NCBI RefSeq assembly: GCF_018736065.1
Contig: NZ_CP076129.1
Coordinates: 1,377,501 to 1,441,500 of the forward strand
Length of the DNA: 64,000 nt
Direction: 5' to 3'
DNA from: Flammeovirga kamogawensis
GTDB taxonomy: Bacteria > Bacteroidota > Bacteroidia > Cytophagales > Flammeovirgaceae
Of the stretch, positions 1 to 9,873 are shown piece by piece (the stretch's first letter is position 1; the number at the start of each line of letters is the position of its first letter). The notes beneath the pieces are model-generated. The model had not been told where the DNA came from, did not search any database, and was given only the letters and a program-made list of their open reading frames with translations. The translations under genes and the position numbers were made by a program.

Positions 1-888
<888 letters not shown>

Positions 889-895
889 TTTTACG

Positions 896-922
896 GTTAG
901 CACTCTAGGAATAGAGTGCTAG
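896..922 (+). other. Hairpin in the 23S-5S spacer
   Basis: Just after the 23S 3' end, gttagcactct and agagtgctagc pair into an 11-bp stem with a short loop, followed by a T-rich run. It could be a processing stem or a terminator-like element. The rest of the 23S-5S spacer (about 889-1012) holds no tRNA that I can see. Confidence 0.5.
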
Positions 923-1012
923 CAAAGTTTTTCCTTTTCACTGTCAAATAACTGATTTTTGTTAGTTATTTTGCATTAGTGATTAGATTCGATAATCAAA
1001 GACATTAAGATA

Positions 1013-1127
1013 TTGATGGTGTCAATGACGTGGGTGTTCACCTCTTTCCATTCCGAACAGAGCAGTTAAGCCCCACAGTGCTGATGGTACTGGGTTAACC
1101 CCCGGGAGAGTAGGTCGACGCCACATT
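1013..1127 (+). rRNA. rrf: 5S ribosomal RNA
   Basis: The segment contains the conserved 5S core (ttccgaacagagcagttaag and gggagagtaggtcg). Its ends pair: bases 1017-1023 (tggtgtc) pair with 1117-1123 (gacgcca) as helix I. The order 23S-spacer-5S is the normal rRNA operon order. Exact ends are uncertain by a few bases. Confidence 0.93.
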
Positions 1128-1140
1128 CATTATATATAGA

Positions 1141-1177
1141 AGGTTAGTTAACACAAGATGTTGACTAACCTTTTTTT
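1141..1177 (+). terminator. Rho-independent terminator of the rRNA operon
   Basis: A 13-bp stem (1141-1153 with 1159-1171, one G-U pair) and a 5-base loop are followed directly by a run of T. It lies 14 bases after the 5S end. Confidence 0.9.
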
Positions 1178-1280
1178 GTGGCTATACTTTTTTTATTTTT
1201 ACAATTAGTTTAAGTAAGATAACAATAGAGAAAATCATGGGTTTTATTGAAAGTGGAATGAAGGGTCTACAACAAAACCA

Positions 1281-1457
1281 ATGAGGTTTAAGAAAGCTTC
1301 GGAGAGAGAATTAGAAACGATTAGAAATAAAATGAATCAAGAAAAAAGAAAAGTAATTTTTCAGACCATATTAAAAATAATATTTTCGATTTTAATTGTG
1401 ACAATATTATTTTTTATAGAAGATATTTTACCTTATTTTCTCGTGTCAATTATTTAA
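1281..1457 (+). CDS. Small membrane protein, 58 aa, function unknown
   Basis: This short frame encodes a basic N-terminal half (residues 1-25, rich in Lys, Arg and Glu) followed by one hydrophobic helix covering about residues 26-58, so it should be a single-pass inner-membrane protein with a cytoplasmic basic head. Its ATG overlaps the stop of a 15-codon frame at 1237-1284 by an ATGA junction, which suggests translational coupling. It ends 4 bases before the next gene's start, so it probably forms an operon with the acetyltransferase gene. I recognise no family. The tight packing and composition favour a real gene, but no homology supports it here. Confidence 0.5.
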   Translation: MRFKKASERELETIRNKMNQEKRKVIFQTILKIIFSILIVTILFFIEDILPYFLVSII

Positions 1458-1461
1458 TGAA

Positions 1462-2244
1462 ATGATGAATAAAAAAGAACAAATAGATTTAAATTTTAAA
1501 TTACATGCAGAAGCTTTAGCGAAAGAGTGTAATCTAATGCAAGTCCTGTCAACAGATAATATAAATTATATTGATAGTGGACTTAAAGCAGATACTTTTA
1601 ACGTTATACATATAGAAACAACAGAATCTATTTCAAAAGAAGAAGTAGAAAGTGTTGTAAACTTTTATGAGAACAGGTTGAGAGAGTCATGTATATGGAT
1701 AGAAAGTTCTAAGCTAAATACAAAACTTGAAGAAATTTTCTCACAATTGTCTATCGTGAAAAGTGGACTAAATGAAGGTATGTATTTCTCTAATGTAAAT
1801 GCAATTAAGGAGATTGAACATTGTTCGAATATTTATCAAGTAGATAAAAAGCAGGATATTATTGATCATGCATTTGTAATTGCAAATAACTGGGATCCTT
1901 TTGATGTTAATGTACTTCATTATTATGATAGAACATCAAGTGATATTTTAAACAATAAGAAGACTTTATTATTTAATTATATTGAAGATAATGTTGTAGT
2001 TGGTGTAATAGAGTTATTTATAGAAAAGGAACATCCAAAAAATGCAGGTATCTATAATTTATCAGTCATGAAGGAGAATAGAAGAAAAGGTATAGGAGAA
2101 AAACTAATAAAGCATACAATGCAAGTAGCTAAAAATCTAGGAATTGAGTCATTATTTCTACAAGCGTCTGATGATTCAAAGAACCTTTTTCTAAAAGAAG
2201 GATTTGAAATAGATGGAGAATTTATGGAATTCTGTAAAAAATAA
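1462..2244 (+). CDS. GNAT-family N-acetyltransferase
   Basis: This is a 260-residue protein whose C-terminal part (about 140-260) has the GNAT fold signature: a strand ending in 'NLSV', then the acetyl-CoA pyrophosphate loop R-R-K-G-I-G near residue 212-217, then an amphipathic helix, and a final 'LFLKEGFE' motif typical of motif B. The N-terminal ~135 residues have GNAT-like length and composition but no clear motif A, so the protein may be a tandem GNAT with a degenerate first half. It should transfer an acetyl group from acetyl-CoA to an amine; the substrate cannot be told. No signal peptide is seen, so it is cytoplasmic. It follows a small membrane protein gene by 4 bases and is closed by a terminator hairpin. 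Confidence 0.8.
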   Translation: MMNKKEQIDLNFKLHAEALAKECNLMQVLSTDNINYIDSGLKADTFNVIHIETTESISKEEVESVVNFYENRLRESCIWIESSKLNTKLEEIFSQLSIVKSGLNEGMYFSNVNAIKEIEHCSNIYQVDKKQDIIDHAFVIANNWDPFDVNVLHYYDRTSSDILNNKKTLLFNYIEDNVVVGVIELFIEKEHPKNAGIYNLSVMKENRRKGIGEKLIKHTMQVAKNLGIESLFLQASDDSKNLFLKEGFEIDGEFMEFCKK

Positions 2245-2274
2245 AAGCATCTTGAATTTCAAGATGCTTTTAGC
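2243..2274 (+). terminator. Terminator after the GNAT gene
   Basis: Arms 2243-2255 and 2259-2271 form a perfect 13-bp stem (aaaagcatcttga) with a 3-base loop; the 3' arm ends in TTTT. The stop codon of the acetyltransferase lies at its base. Confidence 0.8.
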
Positions 2275-2433
2275 TGGAACATAGTCCAACTAGTTTTTTT
2301 TTATATAGGTGACTAACCTATGATTCTTTACCCATGTGCAATATAATAAGTATTATATTTAAAACACAAAAAAATGTAATATTTTATACGATATATTACA
2401 TCTAAAGTAAGATTTGATAAAAATTATTTACAA

Positions 2434-3375
2434 ATGTTAGAAAGTTTACTTTTATCTATATTAAATATTAAAGGTTTTGGGCCAAAATTCTTATTTAGGT
2501 TTAAAGACATTATTGTGGAAAAAGAACAAGAATCATCAACAGTTCTAGAAGCAATATCAGCTATATTTGAAGCAACAAATAGAATAAATAAGGTAAGTAT
2601 TTCAGAAATTGATGCAGGCATTGATAAAGCTGAAAAAATTATAAATAATTGTAATGAACTTTCAATAGAACCAGTTAGCTTTTTAGATGATAGATTTCCC
2701 AAAAATATTATTGATCAATCAGAATTATGGCCAATAATTTATTGCGTTGGAAATATAGAATTATTGAATAATTATTCGGTAGGTATAATTGGTACAAAAA
2801 ATCCTGATGAACATGGAAAAATAATTTCTAATAGAATTGGAGATTTTTGTACTGATTATGAAATTAATCTAATACTACTTCAGCAGAAAGGTATTGTTGA
2901 AGAAGTAATGAATACTTTTGATTTTACAAACGTTGAAGTTTTAGCTTCAGGAATTGATTTAAAATATGATCCGTTACATGATATATATACTGATGATATG
3001 AAGTGTGTTGTATCTCCATTTCCTCCAGGTGTAATTACAGATGACTATAAATATATAGAAGCATCAAAAGTAGTGGCATGCCTTTCAAATAGAGTAATCT
3101 TGATTCAAGATTCTCCATCTGACGATACACGGTTTGTACTTAGCTATTTTTCGAGAATGCCAAGGACTTTAGGTATAATTAAACCAATACAATCTGCATT
3201 GAAATACCCTATTAATAGTGGTAATTTATTATTAATTAACGAAGGACGTGAAGGAGTAATAAAATATTGTAGAGCTAAAGATGTTAATGTTGATACAGTT
3301 AAATGCACTTTTAAAGAATTACAATCAAAGGCTGATTATCCACAATTTTTTGGAGAAGAAGAATTGCCTTTTTAA
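2434..3375 (+). CDS. Divergent DprA/Smf-like protein
   Basis: This 313-residue protein follows the DprA plan. An N-terminal helix-hairpin-helix-like segment (about 5-25, 'NIKGFGPK') is followed by a helical linker and a Rossmann-like region starting near 'YSVGIIGTKNPDEHGK' (about 110-128), where DprA normally has a GSR-type motif. Later come 'LASGIDLKYDPLHDIY' and 'SPFPPG', which match the DprA segments that precede and follow the nucleotide-fold core, and 'EASKVVACLSNRVILIQ', matching the RNR.IA.LS segment. The canonical GSR has become GTK, and the GARGID motif is not recognisable ('LLQQKGIVEEV'). The C-terminal winged helix also seems absent. DprA loads RecA on single-stranded DNA in transformation; this copy may bind DNA in another role. 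It is cytoplasmic. Confidence 0.65.
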   Translation: MLESLLLSILNIKGFGPKFLFRFKDIIVEKEQESSTVLEAISAIFEATNRINKVSISEIDAGIDKAEKIINNCNELSIEPVSFLDDRFPKNIIDQSELWPIIYCVGNIELLNNYSVGIIGTKNPDEHGKIISNRIGDFCTDYEINLILLQQKGIVEEVMNTFDFTNVEVLASGIDLKYDPLHDIYTDDMKCVVSPFPPGVITDDYKYIEASKVVACLSNRVILIQDSPSDDTRFVLSYFSRMPRTLGIIKPIQSALKYPINSGNLLLINEGREGVIKYCRAKDVNVDTVKCTFKELQSKADYPQFFGEEELPF

Positions 3376-3414
3376 ACTATAAAAGACTACTTTAAAAGTG
3401 GTGTTCATATGAAA

Positions 3415-3456
3415 AATAAAAGCCATTGATGTTTAGTCAATGGCTTTTATTTTTAA
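3415..3456. terminator. Bidirectional terminator between convergent genes
   Basis: Arms 3415-3429 and 3437-3451 make a perfect 15-bp stem (aataaaagccattga) with T-rich tracts on both strands. It separates the DprA-like gene (+) from the secreted protein gene (-). Confidence 0.85.
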
Positions 3457-3468
3457 GATTACTATTTT

Positions 3469-4071
3469 TTAGTTTTCTTGAATATAGAATTTAACAACAT
3501 CACGTTGTTTATTATCAACTTTATTTCCACTAGCTTGAGAATGTGACTCATAGCGTAATAGTAAACCTTCTTTAGAAATATAAAACTTAGTCCAGATATT
3601 CATTATATTAGACATAGAAGTATCGTTATTTCCATCTTGGTTTTTAGAGTAAACATTTGGTATTTTCCTATCCTCTTCTTTAATAGTAACTAAGTAAGAT
3701 GATAAACCTAGATAAACGACCTCTTCTATTTCAACAGAATTTGTAGGTTCGTTTAAAAGTTCTATTAAATCTCTTCTAATTTTAGATTTGAAGAATGGTA
3801 AACCAGAGTAATCTTTGTTTGCATTATGTACTTGCATTTCCCAATCTTTATCAAGATAGTCGATAGCATAAAAGTCGCTTGATGCATGTACTACTCTTCC
3901 AGTTAAATTAACATATTCAGAAGACCCGTAAGCAGTTGATATAACATCAACATTATATGGTAGGTAGTCTGAATTGGAATGTTTTAAAGTAGAAAGTACT
4001 TTATCTTTTGCTGGTTGGTCTGAAGGAGCAAATAGAATAGAAAATAATACCAATAGTAAGCTAATTTGCAT
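3469..4071 (-). CDS. Secreted protein of unknown function, 200 aa
   Basis: The protein starts with a short hydrophobic leader (residues 1-15, 'MQISLLLVLFSILFA') that should direct export, followed by a mostly beta-strand region and a C-terminal 'WTKFYISKEGLLLRYES' segment. The pattern of short strands that report on 'lipid-like' or small-molecule carriers (LolA/LppX-like folds) is possible, but I see no decisive motif. It is the last gene of a minus-strand group with two further genes upstream. I do not recognise the family. Confidence 0.6.
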   Translation of the reverse strand: MQISLLLVLFSILFAPSDQPAKDKVLSTLKHSNSDYLPYNVDVISTAYGSSEYVNLTGRVVHASSDFYAIDYLDKDWEMQVHNANKDYSGLPFFKSKIRRDLIELLNEPTNSVEIEEVVYLGLSSYLVTIKEEDRKIPNVYSKNQDGNNDTSMSNIMNIWTKFYISKEGLLLRYESHSQASGNKVDNKQRDVVKFYIQEN

Positions 4072-4163
4072 GTCGTCTTATTTTAATTGTCAATATATAA
4101 ATAAACGACATCAGGAGTTGTTATAATATTTTTGATATCTGATTTATCAAATTTTAACATTAA

Positions 4164-4460
4164 TTAAGCAATTAACTGTTCAATTTCTTCTTTTATGAAA
4201 TATTTTGATTGGTATTCTCTTATAAATAGGAATAGCTCATCAATATCTAATTCACTTAAAGGTAGAAAGGGGACATTTATAGCAATTGAATAGCCAGTAA
4301 AATAAAAGCATATTTTAATTAAATGGTTCTCTTCAGCCACTTCAGCTTTTGATCTTACAGAAATTTTTTTACTGTTTTCAATGGTTACATCATCATCAAA
4401 ATTTATATTTTTTGAAGATAAATGATTCTTGATTTCGTTAATTCTAGTTCTAAGTTCCAT
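4164..4460 (-). CDS. Hypothetical protein, about 98 aa (start uncertain)
   Basis: The open frame runs back to 4682, but its first part overlaps the end of the upstream barrel gene by 59 bases and reads like an antisense or shifted shadow. I therefore place the start at the ATG at 4460 (Met-Glu-Leu-Arg), preceded by an A-rich stretch; an ATG at 4568 is an alternative giving about 134 residues. The protein is cytoplasmic in appearance, with a helical N-terminal half and a C-terminal 'ELDIDELFLFIREYQ' helix. No family is recognised. Confidence 0.45.
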   Translation of the reverse strand: MELRTRINEIKNHLSSKNINFDDDVTIENSKKISVRSKAEVAEENHLIKICFYFTGYSIAINVPFLPLSELDIDELFLFIREYQSKYFIKEEIEQLIA

Positions 4461-4623
4461 AGCAGTTTTTATTTTGTTTACAATAATTGGTAATGCAAAC
4501 TTATAGTTAATTCTACTGACATACGTAGAAGAATAATTACAAAAAGGTGGAAAATTATAACAACTCATGAAGTGGCTAATTATTCCCCTTTTTGTTTTAT
4601 TTTTTACACTAAATAATAACTGA

Positions 4624-5301
4624 TTAATGTAATTTTCTTCGTCCAAATATTCTGTATGCAACACCAATATTAATTGTTCCATACATATCTGTGGGAAAAT
4701 TGCGGTTAGTCATCATATCAAGTTGATCACTAGATGAAACTCTACCTTGAGCTTCTAAATTTATACTCCATTTATTTGTTAAGCTATAGCGAACGCCGGC
4801 ACCACCATAAATCACTCCTCCAGCTTTATTGGATGATGTATTTTTTAGATGGTTAGTTGCCGAACCATAAAAAACGCCGACACCCGCCATTAAATAATAA
4901 TTTATTCTTTGATTTCTTTTTCTATTTCGTGCTCCTAAATCATAAATAAGCATAGGTATAAACTCTATAATATCCGCATTAAAAGCATTTTGATTATAAG
5001 TCTCACTATTAGCTCTCATATCTTTTGATCCTAGACCAACATAAGAAAATTGATATCTAAATGATAAATTTTTTGATACCTTTTTTTGCACATAAATATT
5101 TATGTTAGGTTGAATATTTCCAAAATCTCCAAAATTACCATATGCTCCCTTGTATTGAGCAGCTCCAATACTACTACCTATTAAAATGTAATCTGTATTT
5201 TCAATTAAATTATTAAAGTATTTAGGGTGAGTATATCTTCTTTGGGAAAATCCTATATTAGACACCATAAGTAAAATTGAAAGGAGAAAAATGTTTTTCA
5301 T
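4624..5301 (-). CDS. Outer-membrane beta-barrel protein, 225 aa
   Basis: A signal peptide (residues 1-20, ending 'SNIGFSQ') is followed by alternating amphipathic strands with glycine and aromatic residues ('GAAQYKGAYGNFGDFG', 'YYLMAGVGVFYGSA', 'GGVIYGGAGVRYSLT') as in small eight-stranded OmpA/OmpX-like barrels of Bacteroidota. The last strand ends 'INIGVAYRIF', typical of a barrel closing strand, followed by a few basic residues. The role is unknown. The next gene downstream on the same strand may be co-transcribed. Confidence 0.72.
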   Translation of the reverse strand: MKNIFLLSILLMVSNIGFSQRRYTHPKYFNNLIENTDYILIGSSIGAAQYKGAYGNFGDFGNIQPNINIYVQKKVSKNLSFRYQFSYVGLGSKDMRANSETYNQNAFNADIIEFIPMLIYDLGARNRKRNQRINYYLMAGVGVFYGSATNHLKNTSSNKAGGVIYGGAGVRYSLTNKWSINLEAQGRVSSSDQLDMMTNRNFPTDMYGTINIGVAYRIFGRRKLH

Positions 5302-5435
5302 AACTTTTGTATATATTTAAAGTACTAAGAAAGGTTATTACGATTCATAGTTTTTTAATGAATTACCTTATATTTTACTAAGTGTTTTTTTTGAGGATAT
5401 TCCCTAATTAATTTTCTGAGTTTCTATTATTATTA

Positions 5436-5443
5436 TAAATTTG
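5436..5443 (+). promoter_or_regulatory. Possible -7 element upstream of the sulfhydrylase gene
   Basis: TAAATTTG fits the Bacteroidota -7 consensus TAnnTTTG, about 155 bases before the start of the gene at 5598. No clear TTG element is seen at the right distance upstream, and I see no S-box or other riboswitch architecture in 5302-5597. Weak evidence. Confidence 0.2.
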
Positions 5444-5540
5444 ATATAACTCAAAGATGATCAAATCATAAAAGCAGATAATAATTTTGTAATTAATTTA
5501 CATAATATTACATTGCCTATCGATTTTATAGAGTATATGA

Positions 5541-6917
<1,377 letters not shown>

Positions 6918-6929
6918 ATATAATTATAA

Positions 6930-6978
6930 AATAAGAAGCCGATATTCAACTTTATGAATATCGGCTTCTTATTTTTAC
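6930..6978. terminator. Bidirectional terminator after metY
   Basis: A perfect 19-bp stem (6930-6948 with 6955-6973) with a 6-base loop, followed by T's on the + strand. It also serves the convergent gene at 6997. Confidence 0.9.
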
Positions 6979-6996
6979 TAGAAAAATATGTTTATT

Positions 6997-7365
6997 TTAA
7001 TCTCTTCTTACACCAAAAAGTGAATCTAAGAATGTTAAAACTGTAGAATATACAAAGCTGAAAATCAATGACATCATAAGACCACCGGTAGAAAAACCAT
7101 CAATTAATTCTCCAGACCAATAAAACATAAGGGCATTAATTACTAATAAGAATAAACCAAGTGTAAAAACAGTAATTGGTAATGTTAATATTGTAAGTAT
7201 AGGTTTAACAATTGCATTCATGAAACCAATAGCCAAGGCAGCCCAAATAGCAGTGGTATAATCTGTAACTAAAACACCAGATGTTGGAGCAATCCATTCA
7301 AAGAAGCCTGCACAAGCCCAAACAGCAATGGCCGAAACTAACATTCTAACAATAAAATCTTTCAT
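6997..7365 (-). CDS. Membrane protein of the phage holin IV superfamily (YvlD-like)
   Basis: This 122-residue protein has four hydrophobic helices (about 5-25, 35-55, 60-80 and 95-115). The sequence 'GFMNAIVKPILTILTLPITVFTLGLF' contains the N-x-x-x-K-P-x-L...LP.....T.G.F signature of the Phage_holin_4_2 (Mycobacterial 4 TMS holin, YvlD) family. Members are widespread chromosomal inner-membrane proteins, not evidence of a prophage, and their function is not settled. It starts at an ATG 24 bases downstream (on the minus strand) of the serine hydrolase stop, so the two genes are probably co-transcribed. Confidence 0.85.
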   Translation of the reverse strand: MKDFIVRMLVSAIAVWACAGFFEWIAPTSGVLVTDYTTAIWAALAIGFMNAIVKPILTILTLPITVFTLGLFLLVINALMFYWSGELIDGFSTGGLMMSLIFSFVYSTVLTFLDSLFGVRRD

Positions 7366-7389
7366 TTTTTTTGAGAGTTATAAGTATTA

Positions 7390-8931
7390 CTAATTAATTA
7401 TTTTTTTCGCTTTGATCTCTGAGAAGTGAAAATCATTATTTGGGACATCAAATTTTAATGCAGTAATGTTTCTATTATTATCCATTTCAAAACTAACAGT
7501 ACCTAAAGTATACCATGGACTTTCAAAATTCCATAATAGCTCAAAAGTATCATAATGCCAAAGAGAAAGGGTTGCATTTAAGTTTCTTTGATGTTCAAAT
7601 TCAATCTTCAGCTTGCCGTCATTTATACGTACCGTTATATTTCCATTCAATTCTGAGTAATAAATACCTTCATATTCATTTAACTTTTTAGAAGGTTTAG
7701 TACCTTTTTTGTGATGAGCAATAATATCCTCAATTCTTGTATCATTATCATAGCGTTCATTAGATTTTTCTAAGTATATTTTAGAATAGTCTAATTCTTT
7801 CAACTTCAAGAACGTATCTATTGTATAATTTGTTGCAGCACCAATTGGACTTTTTAAACCATTAGTAAGTACTACCACACCTAATTTTTGATCAGGAATA
7901 AGAGTAATGGCCGTTATCATGCCGTCATAGCCTCCTGTATGACTTACCATCATATTTCCATAATAATCTTTAACACCCCAACCTAAGGCATATCCAGAGA
8001 AATGTGTATTGACTGACGCTTGTGTTAAATCTGAAGTATAGTTATTATGCAACTTCCATAATTGATTACGTGAGGCCGCTGTCAATAATGTATCTGATTG
8101 AATAACTCCATTATCAATATTAAATATCATCCATTTTGATAAATCTTTGACAGAAGATATCAATCCACCGGTTGCTGCTATTTCCTCCCAATTTGTCCAC
8201 TCCATTGGAACATTTTTTTTATTTTTAATTAATTTATGAGGAGTAGCAAAATTTCCCATTTCTTCAAGTTTAGTTAAAGAATAAATAGTACGGTCCATAC
8301 CCAATGGATCTAAAATCCTTTGTTGTACATTTTCACCCCAAGATTTGCCTGTTACTTCTTTAATTAATTGACCAGCAGTGATGTACATAAGGTTTGAATA
8401 ACCAAATCCGTCTCTAAGTTCAAAAGCGAGTGGAATATATTGTATTCTTTTTATTAGTTCTTTTGAGGTAAAATTAGATTGATACCACATAATATCTCCA
8501 CTAAAGGTGCCAAGACCTACTCTATGTGATAACATATCTTCAATAGTAACTAATTGAGATAAATAGGGGTCATTAATAGCAAAATAAGGAAGGTGATCAA
8601 CAACTTTATCACCCCAATTTAGTTTGCCTTCTTGAACTAACATTGCAATAATTGCTGAAGTGAAAGCTTTTGAGTTTGATGCTATTGCATATAAAGTGTG
8701 CTCATCTGGAGTATCTTGTTTGCCAATTTCTTTTGTACCGTAACCTTTAGAGAAGATTAATTTGCCATCTTTGACAATACCCACCGTCATACTAGGTATT
8801 TCCCAATCATTGATAATTTTAGTGTAATATTTATCTAACTTTTTTAATTCTTTATTATATGACTTTTGAGCTATAACAAAGAATGTAATAAATTGAAAAA
8901 CGATGGAGATTAATAAAGTCTTTTTTATCAT
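7390..8931 (-). CDS. Serine hydrolase of the class C beta-lactamase / esterase family
   Basis: After a signal peptide (1-21, ending 'FVIAQ') comes a beta-lactamase-type transpeptidase domain (about 30-385). It has the S-x-x-K motif at Ser85-Lys88 ('ASNSKAF'), a Tyr-x-Asn motif in 'FGYSNLMY', and 'SHTGGYDG' as the third box (HTG in place of KTG, as in many AmpC-like esterases and D-aminopeptidases). The C-terminal ~110 residues resemble the DUF3471 beta-sandwich often attached to these proteins. It is probably periplasmic or surface-associated; the substrate (ester, D-amino-acid peptide or lactam) cannot be told. Confidence 0.88.
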   Translation of the reverse strand: MIKKTLLISIVFQFITFFVIAQKSYNKELKKLDKYYTKIINDWEIPSMTVGIVKDGKLIFSKGYGTKEIGKQDTPDEHTLYAIASNSKAFTSAIIAMLVQEGKLNWGDKVVDHLPYFAINDPYLSQLVTIEDMLSHRVGLGTFSGDIMWYQSNFTSKELIKRIQYIPLAFELRDGFGYSNLMYITAGQLIKEVTGKSWGENVQQRILDPLGMDRTIYSLTKLEEMGNFATPHKLIKNKKNVPMEWTNWEEIAATGGLISSVKDLSKWMIFNIDNGVIQSDTLLTAASRNQLWKLHNNYTSDLTQASVNTHFSGYALGWGVKDYYGNMMVSHTGGYDGMITAITLIPDQKLGVVVLTNGLKSPIGAATNYTIDTFLKLKELDYSKIYLEKSNERYDNDTRIEDIIAHHKKGTKPSKKLNEYEGIYYSELNGNITVRINDGKLKIEFEHQRNLNATLSLWHYDTFELLWNFESPWYTLGTVSFEMDNNRNITALKFDVPNNDFHFSEIKAKKIIN

Positions 8932-9116
8932 ATTGAAAAATAAGTAATAGATTAAACTATTTTATTTATGAGCTATAAATATATAATAAATACTACTCTT
9001 ATTATCGTATTTTAGAATCATTTTAATTAGAGTACTTTTTTATTGAAAAACAGTTCTTACGTAAGGTTTTTCAATAACAAAGTAAATTACACGGGTGATT
9101 TACCTATTAAGGGTGG

Positions 9117-9147
9117 TTGTTAATAAATATTAATTGTGCTATGTTTG
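9117..9147 (+). promoter_or_regulatory. Bacteroidota-type promoter for the barrel-lipoprotein pair
   Basis: TTG (9117-9119), a 20-base spacer and TATGTTTG (9140-9147) fit the TTG / TAnnTTTG (-33/-7) consensus of the Bacteroidota major sigma factor. The start codon at 9183 lies 35 bases downstream. Confidence 0.6.
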
Positions 9148-9182
9148 TGCTATATTACTTAATTTAACATATTTTTATACTA

Positions 9183-9863
9183 ATGTATAACAAACTATTA
9201 CCCTTGTTGCTTATTCTCATTAGCAGCAGTTTGTGCTTTGCCCAGAGAGTACATGAAGAAGAATACGAAAACAGAATTGCTATTGGTATCAGTGGAGGTA
9301 CAAATGGTGGGGGTATTGATGTATCTAGAAACATCAATAAACATTTTAATGGATCGTTGGGATTAAATTATTTTAAAATTAATGATTTTACAAGACAAGT
9401 TTCAGTTGATGGCAAGCAGCTAAAATCAACCGTAAATGTTGAAATGGTTAATATTGATTTAAGGATAGAATATCTACCTTTTGTTAATAGTAGTTTTAAA
9501 GTTGTAGCTGGTTTAGCATACATGACAAGTAATGGCGTTCGCGTGATAGGTCAGTATGCCAATGATGTAACTTTGGGAGAGATGACAATCGAATCTGAAG
9601 ATATTGGTGAAATCCGTTTTGACGCAGAATGGAAACAAATTACACCATATTTTGGAATCGGTCTAGGAAGAGCTGTTCCTAAAAATAGAATCGGATTTGG
9701 CTTTGATATAGGAACATATTATATCGGTAAGCCTAATGTACAATTTACAGGAACTAGTATGCTTTCTGAGATGAATTCTCAAGAAGAGCAATTAGCTAAA
9801 AACATGGAAGATTATAATTGGTTTCCTGTTTTTAAATTAAGATTAGCCGTAAGAATAAATTAA
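9183..9863 (+). CDS. Outer-membrane beta-barrel protein, 226 aa
   Basis: A signal peptide (1-20, ending 'LCFAQ') precedes a series of amphipathic strands ('IAIGISGGTNGGGIDVS', 'FNGSLGLNYFKI', 'ITPYFGIGLGRAV', 'GFGFDIGTYYIG') and a closing strand 'FKLRLAVRIN'. The protein is OmpW-like in size and layout, but no diagnostic OmpW motif is seen. It lies 10 bases upstream of a lipoprotein gene and shares its promoter. Function unknown. Confidence 0.72.
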   Translation: MYNKLLPLLLILISSSLCFAQRVHEEEYENRIAIGISGGTNGGGIDVSRNINKHFNGSLGLNYFKINDFTRQVSVDGKQLKSTVNVEMVNIDLRIEYLPFVNSSFKVVAGLAYMTSNGVRVIGQYANDVTLGEMTIESEDIGEIRFDAEWKQITPYFGIGLGRAVPKNRIGFGFDIGTYYIGKPNVQFTGTSMLSEMNSQEEQLAKNMEDYNWFPVFKLRLAVRIN

Positions 9864-9873
9864 GACTACTGAT

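Noticed and set aside
4461-4682. The upstream half of the open frame at 4164-4682
   Set aside because: It overlaps the beta-barrel gene by 59 bases and gives an unlikely N-terminus, so a later start was preferred, although this is not certain.
6997-7365. A prophage indicated by the holin-family protein
   Set aside because: This holin IV superfamily member is a common chromosomal membrane protein; no phage structural, lysis or integrase genes are near it.
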